DNA of 64,000 bases, taken from positions 105,660,040 through 105,724,039 of the forward strand of contig OX638130.1 of the NCBI GenBank assembly GCA_951804985.1, given 5' to 3'. Made by a program: the position numbers and the translations under genes. Position 1 is the first letter of the stretch. Every line of letters begins with the position of its first letter. The notes beneath the pieces are model-generated. The model did not search any database. It was not told the origin of the DNA and saw nothing but the letters and a program-made list of their open reading frames with translations. The DNA comes from Dryomyza anilis. Taxonomy: Eukaryota > Arthropoda > Insecta > Diptera > Dryomyzidae. Shown here piece by piece: positions 32,884 through 45,098 of the stretch.

Positions 32884-33637
32884 ATCACGCAGAGAAATAA
32901 TATGATTCCGACATGATCGCGACAACCATGCTATGCTCATTACAATCATAGATGGTTGTCACAATCAAGGTATAGTATTTTCAATTTTATTTCAACAATA
33001 CTAAGGTCGCTATAATCATATTAGAGAGAAAATTTATTATAAGATGATTGTCTTTCTGAAACTGTGTGGAATCATAATATGGTCAAACTGACAACCATGC
33101 TATGGTTGGGAGAATTCATTACATCGTCAGTGTGGACCACAGTATAGTTGTGTGAAATTGGAATACTGTGGATCATAAAGGGTTTTTCAACAGGGACGCT
33201 ACAAAAGTAGAGCGACAGGGGCAGCAAACGACCCCAATTTCTTGCCGCTCTTTTGACATTTCTCTTCAGTAAGGTTTGCCATTTCATGATGGAAAGATAT
33301 ACGAATTCAAATTTCGGTAGTAAATTTAAATAATTTCGACTAGTTGTTGGCTCGTATCATCATGAAATGGCAAACCTTACTAAAGAGAAATGTCAAAAGA
33401 GCGGCAAGAAATATGGCGTCGTTTGCTGTCCCTGTCGCTCTACTTTTGTAGCGTCCCTGTTGAAAAACCCTTGAAGAAAACCCTTGAAGAAAACTTTTGT
33501 AGCGTTCTTATAGAAAAACCCTTTATTAAGGTTGAAGATATTATCATTGAGAATCATAGTACTACAATCATAACTCCAATCATAGTATGATGCCCTTTAA
33601 ATATGATCACGACAACCATGTTTTTTCTCTGCGTGAT
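32884..33637. mobile_element. ATCACGCAGAG MITE (family F) with nested foldback
   Basis: The ends ATCACGCAGAGAAA and TTTCTCTGCGTGAT are inverted repeats, with ATGATCGCGACAACCATG / TATGATCACGACAACCATG internal to them. Removing the nested foldback (33178-33523) leaves about 400 bp rich in CAACCATGCTATG-type phrases. Confidence 0.82.
33178..33523 (+). mobile_element. Palindromic AAGGG foldback (family D), copy 2
   Basis: 346 bp flanked by TA (33176-33177, 33524-33525). Near-perfect inverted halves around about 33320. The right end carries a tandem second terminal segment (CTTTTGTAGCGTTCTTATAG, then AAAAACCCTT). Inserted inside family F. Confidence 0.9.
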
Positions 33638-33738
33638 AGTGTCAATTATAATGATTTACGTAAAATTCTTGCCCTAGACAATTCTACTACGGACAATTGA
33701 GGAGCTCATTTTCAAAACGTGGTATCCACTTAAATATA

Positions 33739-34340
33739 TCGTTGTTGTTGAACGAAAAGTCACCAAATACATTTTTATGAAATACGTAATTTTCAAGTTT
33801 GTTGATTAATAAAGGATTTTTCAACAGGGACGCTACAAAAGTAGAGCGACAGGGACAGCAAACGACGCCATATTTCATGCCGCTCTTTTGACATTTCTCT
33901 TCAGTAAGGTTTGCCATTTCATGATGGAAAGATATACGAATTCGAATTTCGGTAGTCAATTTTAATAATTTCGACTCGTTGTTGGCTCGTATATCTTTCC
34001 ATCATGAAATTGCAAACCTTATTGAAGAGATATGTCAAAAGGGCGGCAAGAAATATGGCTTCGTTTGCTGTCCCTGTCGCTCTACTTTTGTAGCGTCCCT
34101 GTTGAAAAACCCTTGAAAAAAAGCTTTTGTAGCGCTCTTATTGAAAAACCCTTTATTATAAAAAGTAATTGATACATTTTTAATGTTGAGAAATCAACTA
34201 ATAGATTTACATTTTTTTTATCATGTGGTAAAAAAAATTGAGATCATCGATTAAAAATTGACAGATTTAGAGAGATTTTTGTAAATGAATATTTGGCATT
34301 TTGAAAATGTATTTTGTGACTTATCGTTCTACAACGACGA
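33739..34340. mobile_element. TCGTCGTTGTAGAACG TIR element, copy 2, carrying a nested foldback
   Basis: Start TCGTTGTTGTTGAACGAAAA and end CGTTCTACAACGACGA, flanked by TA. Compared with copy 1, the nested foldback sits at a different TA, near the left end (GATTAATA / TTATAAAAAG). Confidence 0.88.
33812..34153 (+). mobile_element. Palindromic AAGGG foldback (family D), copy 3
   Basis: 342 bp flanked by TA (33810-33811, 34154-34155), same orientation and same right-end terminal duplication as copy 2. The empty site can be read from the other TIR element as GATTAATATTATAAAAAG. Confidence 0.9.
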
Positions 34341-34344
34341 TATA

Positions 34345-34930
34345 AAATGCTTTCATTTACAAATATAAAATGCTTTTATTTACAAATATACGGCCCACAA
34401 ATGATTATTTAAAAAAAAAAAGTAAATATACACAACGAAAAAACAAAAATATTAGAAGTAGAAAACACCTATGTTTCAATTTGATTTTAACAATAAGTAT
34501 TAGTAATTTCATAATTTACTAAACAGTTTCTACTAAACCGAGCCAATTATTCCAGACACAATTCCTTTTCAAACAATTCTCATCCGAGATAATTCTTTTC
34601 CATAACAAATTCAAATTCATTTCCCAGACAATATTTCTCCGAACAAATAATTCTTAAATAAATCATTCCAGATAATTCTTCCACAGACAATTTTACAAAA
34701 CATACTTTCCACAAAATTCTTTATCGAGACAATTCTTTACCGAAAATGTTTAGTCTATTTTTCAACGCAATTCTTTTAGACCAAATTTTTCTCCGATATA
34801 ATACTTCCTGTGATCATTTTCCCAAAAACAATTCCTACCACAGACAATTCATATGCAAGATTGGATATCCATCTTCGATGATTATCGTTAATTATAATTG
34901 TCGTCTTACAATTCTACCCCAATAATTCTT
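34345..34930. repeat. Degenerate ACAATTCTT-type minisatellite region
   Basis: From about 34550 many phrases of the form CAGACAATTCTTTNCC or CCGAGATAATTCTT recur at about 16-20-bp spacing. They resemble the 16-bp minisatellite inside family A (GTAGAATTCTTNCCCG). 34345-34395 holds a 22-bp duplication (AATGCTTT[TC]ATTTACAAATA). Confidence 0.6.
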
Positions 34931-34992
34931 CTCCCAGAGATTTAAACCTGTGCGGGACCTTTCAAGTCGCAGTCCAACACACAAACCAGTGA
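34931..34992 (-). repeat. tRNA-like SINE head fragment
   Basis: On the minus strand CTAGCTCACTGGTTTGTGTG then GTTGGACTGCGACTTGAAAG and GGTCCCGCACAGGTTTAAAT resemble the head of the SINE at 51101-51404, with decayed A and B boxes. The usual SINE body does not follow. Confidence 0.6.
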
Positions 34993-36087
34993 GCTAGCGA
35001 CGCTTCTGAACTTATAACGTACACAATATTCGATTATATACGTAAATATATGTACACCCAAAGAACGAATAAGTTGGGGCAACCGTCTTTTTTTTGCCAA
35101 TCGATTTTTTTTTAGTTTTCTCAACATTCGACTGATTCATTTGTTACAATGTCGCGTATCAGTTCACATATCTAATGAATTCAATTGACACAACTACTTT
35201 GTTTAGTTGTGGTATCCAATTTAATTACAAGAAATCGGCCATATTGGTTGCTACAATCATTTAGTCAATATATCCAACTATCTCTTGAGTCAACTAAATA
35301 TTGTTTATGTCTAATTTTGAATTTAGTTGGATATAAAAAAAATATTGGTAAATGGATTAAATGTTGGTTTCCCCAATCAATTTTGCAGTTGCTTCAACTA
35401 ATAGTTGGTTAAGCTTCATACTATTGTTTACCACAAATGAATTTCAGTTGAGACTGCCTACATTTGGTTGCTGCAAATGAATATTCGTTGAAACAGCTGC
35501 ACGCCAAGCAATTACTTTTTTTTGTATGTCGATGAAATACATTTATAAAACATTAAGAAGAGAAAAATAACCAACTAGAAGTGAATGTAAATGGCCAGTA
35601 ATTTCAACAATAACTCTATTACTTCAGCGTTAATCACCGCCACTCCATTCCATTCCACTCACTTATTAATTATACAATACAACTTCATTTATCTATTAAT
35701 GACCTTCAGCATTTGTAATCAGACTAATGCACGTGTGGTACACAATTAGCTAACCTACCATTTGTCTGTCAGACAATGACAAACATTATCGATAGCAATC
35801 AGTCAAAATTTGGAGCAACTAATTTTAAAGTGAAAACCTGCACCGTCAACATTTAACACCAAGTTGCTGATTCATCATGAAATTTTTGGATATATCGATC
35901 GATCGCAATAAAACGGTACAAAAATATTGTTGTTGTAGAAATAAAACTAGTTAAATATATATATATTTTTTTTTTCCAGAAATTGTATTTTTAATTTTAA
36001 TTATTAATCTTATATATAGTATTCCAAAAATTGAAATGCCAAACGAAACAATACCATATTATCTATCAGAAGGTGTTAACAACACTG
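34993..36087. other. AT-rich DNA with dispersed TAGTTG/CAACTA motifs
   Basis: 35060-35520 carries many CAACTA/TAGTTG phrases and starts with TACACCCAAAGAACG, perhaps a decayed inverted-repeat element. No gene seen to 36087. Confidence 0.45.
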
Positions 36088-36395
36088 CACACATATTATA
36101 GATTAGTTGCGCCAACCAACTCTATGCTCAAACATGTTATTCGGTTCTCTCAACTGCGTAGTCGTTTGTTATTGTCAAAACTAAAAAAAGTTCTAGTTTG
36201 GACTACAACCAATTTCGAACTGTTTTAGAAAAAATTGAGTACAGATTTAGAACCAGAGGGAGTGTGTATAGGCTAAAATTTAATTATGGCAAACAAATTT
36301 GAAGACAATTCGATTTAACGGAATGAAGTTAGTTGGTATAACTAACTTTTTTCGTTTTTTCAACCTCATGCTAAAAGAGGTTTTTGTCTGTGTGT
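36088..36395 (+). mobile_element. CACACAGA MITE (family K), copy 1
   Basis: About 308 bp. Shares TTGCGCCAACCAACTC, GGTTCTCTCAACTGC, TAGTCGTTTGTTATTGTCAA and CAACCAATTTCGAACTG with the copies at 39452 and 61285, and ends TTTTTGTCTGTGTG. Confidence 0.75.
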
Positions 36396-37984
36396 GCACG
36401 TATCGAAAAGTATTTTACAGATATACCCTAATATAAATTGACCATATTAGGGTGGATATGTTCTGAAAACTTTGATCTTGTAAATGATAGGATTATGAAC
36501 AGGAAGAAATTCAGTGATCAGTATCTGATCATCACATTAAAATAATTTCTTCAATTTTTAGAAAAAAAAAATTATAATATATATTTACTTGGTGAGCACT
36601 ACAAAACTTGAAATCTTTACTTACTTTCGCATAAATTAGTAATGCCATTAAAGAAAACGTTGAATTTTATTTGTGAATAAAAAATAACTGAGATGTAATT
36701 CCAAAGTGTTTATTTATAGTGTTTATAGCATTAGAAGCAGTGCAGAAAGTAGGTCATAAAAGATTTCTTTGGTTTATTTCTATAAATGAGATCGATATCT
36801 AAAGCATAATGTCAGCTAATTAATTTTGCGATGATGCTGACTGGTGAGTTATAGCAGTACAGTGATATAAATGAAACTATTTATTGTAGATCCGGAAATT
36901 TCGTGAATGAGAAGTTACAAGTCTTCAAAGCAAATACTTTTTAAATATCAACTGTAGACCTTAATAATAAATATAAAGATTATTATTATGGTTATCTCGA
37001 TGTTGGCATTAGTTCTTGCCAATTGGTTTTTAAATCTCGTATATTGTGTCGCATAGCATTTTTCAGCATATGTCGTTAAAGTAAAGTTCAACACATTAGC
37101 CTTTCAAAAAAAAAAAACCTTTTCGTAAAGATATGTAAAGATTTCGTAAAGTGAGTGCAGAGCTCAAGAGTTCATCGTATATGTTGAAGATTTGCTTAAA
37201 TAGATATTTGAATGTGGATTTTAAATATTAGTACATAGTAAAAAAAAAATACCAATTAATGAAAATAACAGTTGACTTATTTAGTAGTGCCTACAGCTTA
37301 ATACCAAATCAATGTAAGCAAAAATATAAAAAAAACCTCTTCAAATATAGCTCCACAATATTATTAACTAACACGTGCCCATAAACAAATAAAAATATAA
37401 CCTCGCCCAAGTGAAATTGAAATGACAAAGACCCTCCCAGTATAAAGACTTATCCAAGCATTGTCTCTCTTACATCGAAAGCTCTTCTGCCCCATTCCCA
37501 AATATATCCAATACCTGATGTACGGAAATAGAAGTTGTTTCCGTTTTATAGTCATATACGATCATAGAAGACACTTAACTTTCCAACGATTTTATGTCGT
37601 GTTCTTTTTATTTAGTTGTCATCGTCGTAACTCTATTTAAAGCCACCACCACCACACAATATCGGTGTCTTTGGAAAGTAGTCGTAATAGAGTCATCGTC
37701 AATGCGGTGACGAGAAACCATTTAAGAAGCGCCTAGAAACCACGTCGTTTTCATTTGTAATTAACGTTTTTTTATTTTTTTATTTAATCTAATTATTTTT
37801 ATGGTCTTCTTGTTTCTCGTTTCTACGTAATTCTTCTAATGATTTCTTTAAATGGTTCTGTGATTAGTTTCTACGTTCATTGAACAGTTACTACATTTGT
37901 CGAGTGTCTTTTCATTTATCGTTTAGTTTCTTCATTATTCTGGACTTTTTTTTGTTCTTCTGACAGTTTCTGTATTCTTATGGT
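36396..37984. other. AT-rich DNA, no gene seen
   Basis: A 63-codon minus frame at 37364-37555 lacks motifs. 37600-37740 is slightly GC-richer (AGCCACCACCACCACAC) without coding signal. Confidence 0.45.
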
Positions 37985-37985
37985 A

Positions 37986-38203
37986 CACAAAGGGAAAAAT
38001 TAAGTTTTGCAGCAAACATATTATGTTACATACATGAATTTCCAGGATTTTAAAATAAATATGTTTATAACAAATAATAACCATTAGTCATGAAATGAAT
38101 ACCAAAATTATTTAAACAATTTGTAGTAAAATCCAGTTATAGACATCAAATTTACGATTGCAAATATATTATGTTTGCTGCAACCAAATTTTTTCTCTGC
38201 GTG
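37986..38203. mobile_element. CACGCAGAGAAAAAA MITE (family G), 218 bp
   Basis: Flanked by TA. The left CACAAAGGGAAAAAT...TTTTGCAGCAAACAT and right ATGTTTGCTGCAACC...TTTTTTCTCTGCGTG are inverted repeats over about 40 bases with mismatches. Confidence 0.8.
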
Positions 38204-39760
38204 TATTTTTTTTCGTTGTTCTGATACTTTTTCATTATATTGTTAGTTTCTATATTCTTCTGATAGTTTCTTCATTTGAATGATAATATTTTCTGATAGT
38301 TTATTCTGATATTGTCTGATAATTTCTTCATTCTCCTGATAATTTATTCGTTATTTTGATAGATTTTCGTTCTTCTGTTAGTTTTTTTCGTTGTTTTGTT
38401 AGATTCTTCATTCTTCTGATAGTTTCTTCGTTTTTTTTTTTAATTACTAGTTCTTCTTTTGTTTTTCGGATAGTTTTTCTTTTTTTGTTAGTTTCTTTAG
38501 ACAGTTTCTTCGTTTTTCAGATAGTTTTTCGTTCTTTTGTTAGTTTCTGTATTCTTCTGACAGTTTCTTCATTCTTCAGATAATGTATACGTTCCTCTGT
38601 TAGTTTTTATGTTCTTCTGTTAGTTTGTTTGTTCTTCAGCCTATATCTTCGTTCTTCAGATAATGTATTCGTTCTTCTGTTAGTTTGTTTGTTCTTCTAC
38701 CTATATCTTCGTTCTTCAGATAATGTAAACGTTCTTCTTCTAGGTTCTACCTATTTCGTTATTCGTTATTCTGATAGTATCTTCGTAGACTTAGTGTTCT
38801 TTTGGTAGTTTTTCTTGTAGTTTTATACTTTTTCTGATAGATTCTTCATTATTCCTTATTCTGATAGTATCTTCGTAGATTTAGTGTTCTTTTGATAGTT
38901 TCTTCTTATAGTTTTACGCCTTTTCTGAAAGCTTCTTCATTATTTTTATAGTTACGATATTTTCTTCGTTATTTTATTAGTTATTCTTTTTTTAATACAT
39001 TTGCTCTATTAATTTTGTTAATTTTATATTTAGTTCTATATTTAGTTTTATTCTCCTGATAGTTTCATAATTCTTCTGAAAATGTAGTCGTTCTTTTGCT
39101 GGATATTCGTTCTTCTGTTATTTTTTTTTCGTTGTTTTGTTAAATTCTTCATTCTTCTGATAGTTTCTTCATTCTTTTGATGGATTTTCGTTTTTCTGTT
39201 AGTTTTTTTTCCTTGTTTTGTTAGATTCTTCATTCTTGTGATAGTTTCTTCGTTTTTTTTTTTAATTTGTTAGTTCTTCTTCTTCTACTAGTTCTTTGTT
39301 CTTCGGATATGTTTTTTTTGTCTTCTGTTCGTTTCTTCTTCTTCTAACAGTTTCTTCCTTTCTACATATAACGTATACGTTCTTCTGTAAGTTTTTATGT
39401 TATTCTGTTAGTTTGTTTGTTCTTCTACTCTGTTAGTTCTTTGTTTATTTACACACAGAATAGAGACTTGTTGCGCCAACCAACTCTTTGTCCAACCAAC
39501 TTATTCGGTTCTCTCAACTGCTTAGTCGTTTGTTATTGTCAAAATGAAAAGAGTTGTAGTTTGTACTGCAACCAATTTCTAACTGTTTTAGAAAAATTTA
39601 GGATTTTTCTGTGTGTAGTGTTCTTTTGATAGTTTCTTCTTAAGTTTTACCTTTTTTTCTGCCAGATTATTCATAATTTTGTTAGCTACGATAATTTCTT
39701 CATTATTTTATTTGTTATTCCTTCTTTTAATAGTTTTTTGCTATTTTATTTTTCTTAAAT
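38204..39760 (+). repeat. Degenerate TTCTTCTGATAGTTT tandem array
   Basis: About 1.5 kb of short-period repeats built from CTTCTGATAGTTTCTTC, TTCTTCTGTTAGTTT and related phrases. A larger duplication is visible (AGTATCTTCGTAGA...TTTAGTGTTCTTTTG at 38769 and 38866). It is interrupted by a 164-bp MITE at 39452-39615. Open frames here are low-complexity. Confidence 0.85.
39452..39615 (+). mobile_element. CACACAGA MITE (family K), internally deleted copy
   Basis: Flanked by TA, with ends CACACAGAATAGAG and ATTTTTCTGTGTG. It matches only the TTGCGCCAACCAACTC to CAACCAATTTCTAACTG half of the longer copies. It splits the TTCTTCTGATAG array, so it is younger than the array. Confidence 0.85.
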
Positions 39761-40623
39761 TTTTAATTTAGTTCTGCAGCTAATTTCATTTGTTTAGATA
39801 TGTGTTAAATCGTGTTTAACCTGCGCTCTTTGTCAAATAATTTTGTAGACCTAGGTAAAGTGTAAAGAATAATCAGACGGAAAATCTGCTAAAAGAAAAT
39901 CGCAAGAACGATTGCTGCAGATCTCTATGCTGAAGGTTCTATGGTCTGTTTCTTTGTCTCTCTTTCCATCTATCTGTCGACTTCTACAACCAAAACGAAA
40001 AGAGGTCACTTAGTCCAAAAACATCATGGTATTTACTACTTGTTCCAAGTTGTGACTGTCTGTCATGTTTGCTGTCGGCGGCCAACACGATTCTTTTCGC
40101 CATATTATTGAGTTGTACATGATTTTCTAAAATTAGCAGCAACTCATTCGAATTTGGCTTAATTCGATTATTGCTGTTTTGTTTTCGATTTTTTGTGTAA
40201 TTGAAAATATTTTATCGCTTTGGTGGTTAATTCATTTCCGATGTTAACACTAAATACTTTTTACATGGTCAAACAGAACGGTAAAGTTTAATTTTGGACT
40301 TTAGAAAGTGCGACTGATGAAAGAGTTTTTCTTTTTAATTAATATTTTTTTTTTATGTTTGAAATGTCAGTAAATGCGAAAGTTTTTAGAAGTATGTAGG
40401 TGTTTAATACTTTTTTTTATATATATTTATTTTGTTTTGTAAATTATTATGTTAATATAAAAAAATATATAAAATACATTATTGCAATATAAATTATTTT
40501 AGTGAAAATTTGAATTTTAAATATTTACTTAAATTTCTTTAATATCGATTTTTTACCCACCGTTACAAGACAGAAAGAGGAAAACTGAGTATGTACTCTG
40601 TATCAGCAACCTCGAAATATATA
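39761..40623. other. AT-rich DNA, no gene seen
   Basis: 40020-40110 is a GC-richer patch (GTTTGCTGTCGGCGGCCAAC). No exon recognised. Confidence 0.45.
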
Positions 40624-41004
40624 CACAAAAATAAAAATAATCGACGTAAATATAGCAACCGATATTAATTGCATTCATTAATCAATCCAGCAATGAAATT
40701 CACAAATTTAATGAAAACATTTGCTATTCTTCGTTATATAAGCAATTGTGCTCGCTAATATGAATATTTGTCAATGCAGCAAATAATTTATTCGGCGCAG
40801 TTTTAGCAAATATAATTGCTGAAACTGCGCCGACGAATTAATTTGCTGCATTGACGTACAAATATTCATATTAGCAAACGGAATTGCTGATTTAACAAAG
40901 AATAGCAAATGTTATCATTAAATTAGTGAATTTCATTGCTGTATTGATTAATGAATGCAATTAATATCGGTTGCTATATTTACGTCGATTGTTTTTTTTC
41001 TGTG
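40624..41004. mobile_element. Palindromic CACAGA MITE, most complete copy (381 bp)
   Basis: Almost perfectly palindromic: GACGTAAATATAGCAACCG, AATTGCATTCATTAATCAA, GCAATGAAATTCAC and TTTGCTATTCTTCGTTA recur in reverse complement on the right half around a centre near 40815 (GCGCAGTTTTAGCAA / TTGCTGAAACTGCGC). TA precedes the left end. Confidence 0.9.
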
Positions 41005-42512
41005 AATAGTCATCTTGAATACTAAAATATTAACTTGTAGTTGAACTTGTTAATTTTTGTTTGTTACTCAGTTTTAAATGTCGAGATTATCTTTATGGAC
41101 AACAACTCGATTAGCTTTTCCGTTATATGACCAACATACTGCTAAATCATTTGTCCAGGCAGTATTAACGCAAGGTGTCTTGAAATCCAGACAACTGGTA
41201 GAACAACCTCGGGTGGTGGTTGGTTTATGGTATAGCAAACTTGTTCAACGTCTGTGAGGTATGCGTGTGACGTTCGTAAAATTTGGTTTTTCTTCAATAA
41301 AATAAATCTTCCGACACTACACACACTGGATTCATGTTGGTTTAAGTAAATCTCTTCCGTGGTCTGTGTTGTATTTATTCATTTATATTTATTTATTTGT
41401 AATGATATAATTTTTAAAATAATTTCGAGTAGCAGGATTTCTGCTATTTTAATGGGTTTAACATGTAAACGCTATAGATAATTGACAGGCGTTTAATTTG
41501 AAATTAATTTTAATTTCCTTGATATCGAAGAGACGTTCGAACGAACGTTTAACGCATAATGATTTAATATAAAAATTGTAAATTTATAATTTTATATCAC
41601 GTAAAATTTTTAATTTTTATTATTTTCTATTTTTCAGGAAGTAAATAAACTCTCTATGTCGTCGAGAGATATATTCTTCGAAATATAAACGTTTTATGCG
41701 TCCTATGCGATAAACAAAGAACGGTTTGAGCTTTACGCCGACATTGACATATTGAAGAGGATTGAAACGCCTCGGATCGCTGAATCTTGTCGAGAGTTTG
41801 TATCAAAATGTACATCCTAATCTCCAACAGCGCGCAAAAAACCACTGAAACCCAATATGGGTTGTAATGTCCAACTATGTAAGTAATTTTTATAAATATA
41901 CTGCTGGAACCATGCACATCTTCGTCCGTAGTTATACTTTAAATATACAAAGTTATGGCTTGGGTTCTATGATAGGTTACACGCCCCTTTGTCCAATTTC
42001 GCTCACGTTATATGTTGCGATTAAATGTTCAAAATTATAGGTCAGAAGTTATAGCATTTTAAAAATATATAGATAATATGGGAGGTGTCACATACACACC
42101 GTTATTTAAATTTAACATGGAGATAAATAACTACAAATTTCATGAATGGCTTTATTTACAGAACATATTTCGAGTTAATTTTAGAACCTCCTGTTATAAC
42201 TGTAGACTACTGTTATTTTGATCAACATATTGATGATCTACTGTCTCCTGTTGTGAGTTACATTTGTTCTAAATTCTCCTGTTAGGTTCAAAAACAAATG
42301 TATCTTTATTAGACGGCCACACAAAAAAAAATGGTTTCTGTCGTTCCATAAAGAATAACAAAAGTTAAGCAAATTTGTCACAACTAGAACTTCCCAACAC
42401 GGGATCCCGAAATTTTGGAACCCCGGTATTCTGGAGAAAATCACTCCCGAAAATCCAGAAAAGAAATCTTGGTATTGCCAATGAAAATAATGTGCAGAAA
42501 AAATGAAAACTA
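41005..42512. other. AT-rich DNA with decayed repeat pieces
   Basis: 41930-42080 resembles the tail of family A (TTACACGCCCCTTTGTCC, ATGGGAGGTGTCAC). 41695-41790 may be a LINE scrap. No host gene seen. Confidence 0.45.
41697..41790 (+). pseudogene. Possible short LINE reverse transcriptase scrap
   Basis: One plus frame reads RFELYADIDILKRIETPRI, resembling the HELYELYADIDIVKRIK phrase common in the C-terminal part of some insect LINE ORF2 proteins, as in the relic at 59.6-60.2 kb. It is too short for more than a tentative call. Confidence 0.4.
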
Positions 42513-43621
42513 CACGCTGCAAAAAAAAGGGCTCTTCCAAACATAATTTTGCAGGCATTAACATGTATGTTTGGAATGTTATGTAAACAGAAATCATTTG
42601 TAAACAGGGTTGTATTGAGGCTTGAACAGTGTTGTAATGAGCTCTGACTTACAGTATAATATCACGGAAACATTTTAATGTTGACCCTTAAAATGGTGTA
42701 TGTTCTAATGGAAACATAATAATTACTACATCCAAACAAAATAAATATTTGAACCGAAACATAAATATGTTTAAAATAACACATGATTTGGAACGACCTG
42801 AATATAAATATGTTTCCATTGCACTAGCAGACGCTAAACCAGACGATCCAGGCTCGCTTTATATTTGGTACAGTTACAGTTGGTCTCAGTACAGCACATA
42901 GCGTAGGCAAGGAATTCACGGAGGCTTTTTAAAAAAAAACATGCCAAATTCTGTTTGAATATCGAAACACTGATTTTTATTTGTGGTTTTTTCACATAAG
43001 TTTCAGAAATTATTTACTGCACTATAGTATACTCTGTTACTATTTGTACTTTTTGTAACACAATTTATATATTTATTTAATTTGCAAATAATAAAATTAT
43101 TACCGACGCGAACACGTTTTTTCAACGAACAACAAAAGACACGTACGCAGAAAATGCCGATCATTGAGTGTCAACTTTGTATACAAGAAGAGAGCTGCAA
43201 GAATACATTTATTTACATTTGAATTCATTTTTTTTGTTGTTTGTTTTCAAACATCAGTATGTTTAAAGTGACCCTATACATACTTCAAACGACGACAAAA
43301 GAGACGTAGATGGAAAATTCTGCTCAACGAGTGCCAACTTCGTATACAAGAAGAATGTTGCAAGAATACACTTATTTAAATCCAATTTCTTTTTTGTTTG
43401 TTTGTAAACATCCATATGTTCAAACGATGGCGTCGGTAGAAAATGCTGCACAACGTTGCCAACTTCGTCAGTCGATAAATTATCGAAATAAGACGAGCGT
43501 TGCAAACATACATTGTATTTAGATTTGATTAGCATTTTCTGTGTTTCGAAACATAGTTTTAACCAAGTAAATTGCCAAGAAACAGTTTATTCAAATGCAA
43601 TTAAAATTTTATGTTGGTTTG
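42513..43621 (-). mobile_element. Family H non-autonomous element, copy 2 (1.1 kb, inverted)
   Basis: Starts CACGCTGCAAAAAAAAGG after TA and ends TTATGTTGGTTTG before TA. Matches the reverse complement of 15065-16403 (GCATTAACATGTATGTTTGG, CGTAGGCAAGGAATTCACGG, ACGCGAACACGTTTT). The two frames around 43263-43535 are non-coding shadows. The three ~150-bp internal direct repeats are also present here. Confidence 0.82.
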
Positions 43622-44502
43622 TAGGTTTTGGCATGCGAAATTAGACCGAAATATGATTCGATATCGTACGAATTCTTCGACATATCGTATCGTTCTCGCA
43701 TCAATATCGAAACGAATGACCGACTGGGATTTATTATAAATCTAATTTCCACTAAAAAAAATATATAATTTTCATTCAAATTTCAAATTATTAGTATAAA
43801 TCTAAAATTTGCAAAAAAAAATGAATTTTCAAAAAAAAAATGTATTAATAAATTTAAAAAAATTTAAATTTTCACAAAATTTCAATTAATAATTTAACTA
43901 GGTGGACCCGTGCAGGATTCGTGCAAAGATTTTGTGCATGCAAGGATATGGAGCAATTTTATTAATATGTATAAAAAAAAATATTATTTATATCAGAGAC
44001 CCGTGCTTCGCTGTGGACGTTTTTTTTATTGGTTTTATAAATGTTATAACCAAAACAAAACTAATTCTGCGCTAAAATAAGTTTTCTCATAGACAATTCT
44101 TTCTCAGACTGTGCTTCCCCGTAGAATTCTTCCCAGTAGAATTCTTTCTCGTAGAATTATTCTCCGTAGAGTTTTTCCCAGTAGAAGTTTTAGGATGGTG
44201 AATTTCGCTGTGGTGTGTTTAGGTGTGGTGAATTTTTGTGTGGTGAATTTTAGTGTGGTGAGTTTTAGTGTGGTGAGTAAAGTGCAGTGAATCTTATTGT
44301 GGTGAGTTTTAGTGTTGTGAATTTTAATGTGGTGCATTTTATTGTGGTGAATTTTAGTGAGGTGAATTTTAGTGTGGTGAGTTTTAGTGTGATGAATTTT
44401 AATGTGGTGAATTTTAGTGTGGTGAGTTTTAGTGTTGCGAATTTTAGTGTGGAACATTTTGTTTTTCTGTTTTTTCTTTTGTGTTTTGCTTTTATGTTTT
44501 TT

Positions 44503-45098
44503 ATGGTATGGAAAAGTATATATATATTCTTGATCAGCATGACCTCCTGAGTCGATTTAGCGATGTCCGTCTGTTTGTCCGTCTGTCTGTTTAAATCACT
44601 ACTACTTAAACAATTGAAGAGTTAGATAAATGAAACTCATAATTTAGATTACTTATATACCTACGCAGTTTGTGCGAATTAGGCTATCGGTCAATTGTGA
44701 CCTGTGATCTGACCATTTATATTCAAATAGCTGATATAAAATTTACATCTACAGGTCACTTTTTACTGTATACGTGCTAAGGTAAACTTTTTTGGTCTAA
44801 TATATATTGACTTTATGCTCAAAAACATGGAAATAATGTTTTCCCGCGAAACGACTTGTGGTTCCAAAAAAAAAAAATCGAAATTCGGTACACCTACCCA
44901 TTTGTAAATATAGGTATCAAATGGAATTTCCTTTCATTCAGCGATTGAAAGTTTGTAGTTATTTTCAGGATTTGTATACCCTGGTGACCTATATACCACT
45001 TTGAATGGTAACCTCACATATGTGTAGGGTATTTATAGTCGGCTTAGACCGACTATAATTTTGATAATCCCATGTGATCTAACCTTCCCAACTGGTTG
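44503..45098 (+). mobile_element. Family B dispersed element, copy 2, nested in family A
   Basis: Starts within GGTATGGAAAAGTATATATA (the first ~75 bp of the complete copy are missing) and ends CCCAACTGGTT. It lies exactly at the break in family A. Confidence 0.85.

Noticed and set aside
38204..39760. CRISPR-like array (short regular repeats)
   Set aside because: Repeats are degenerate, contiguous and without unique spacers, in a eukaryotic genome; it is a simple tandem array.
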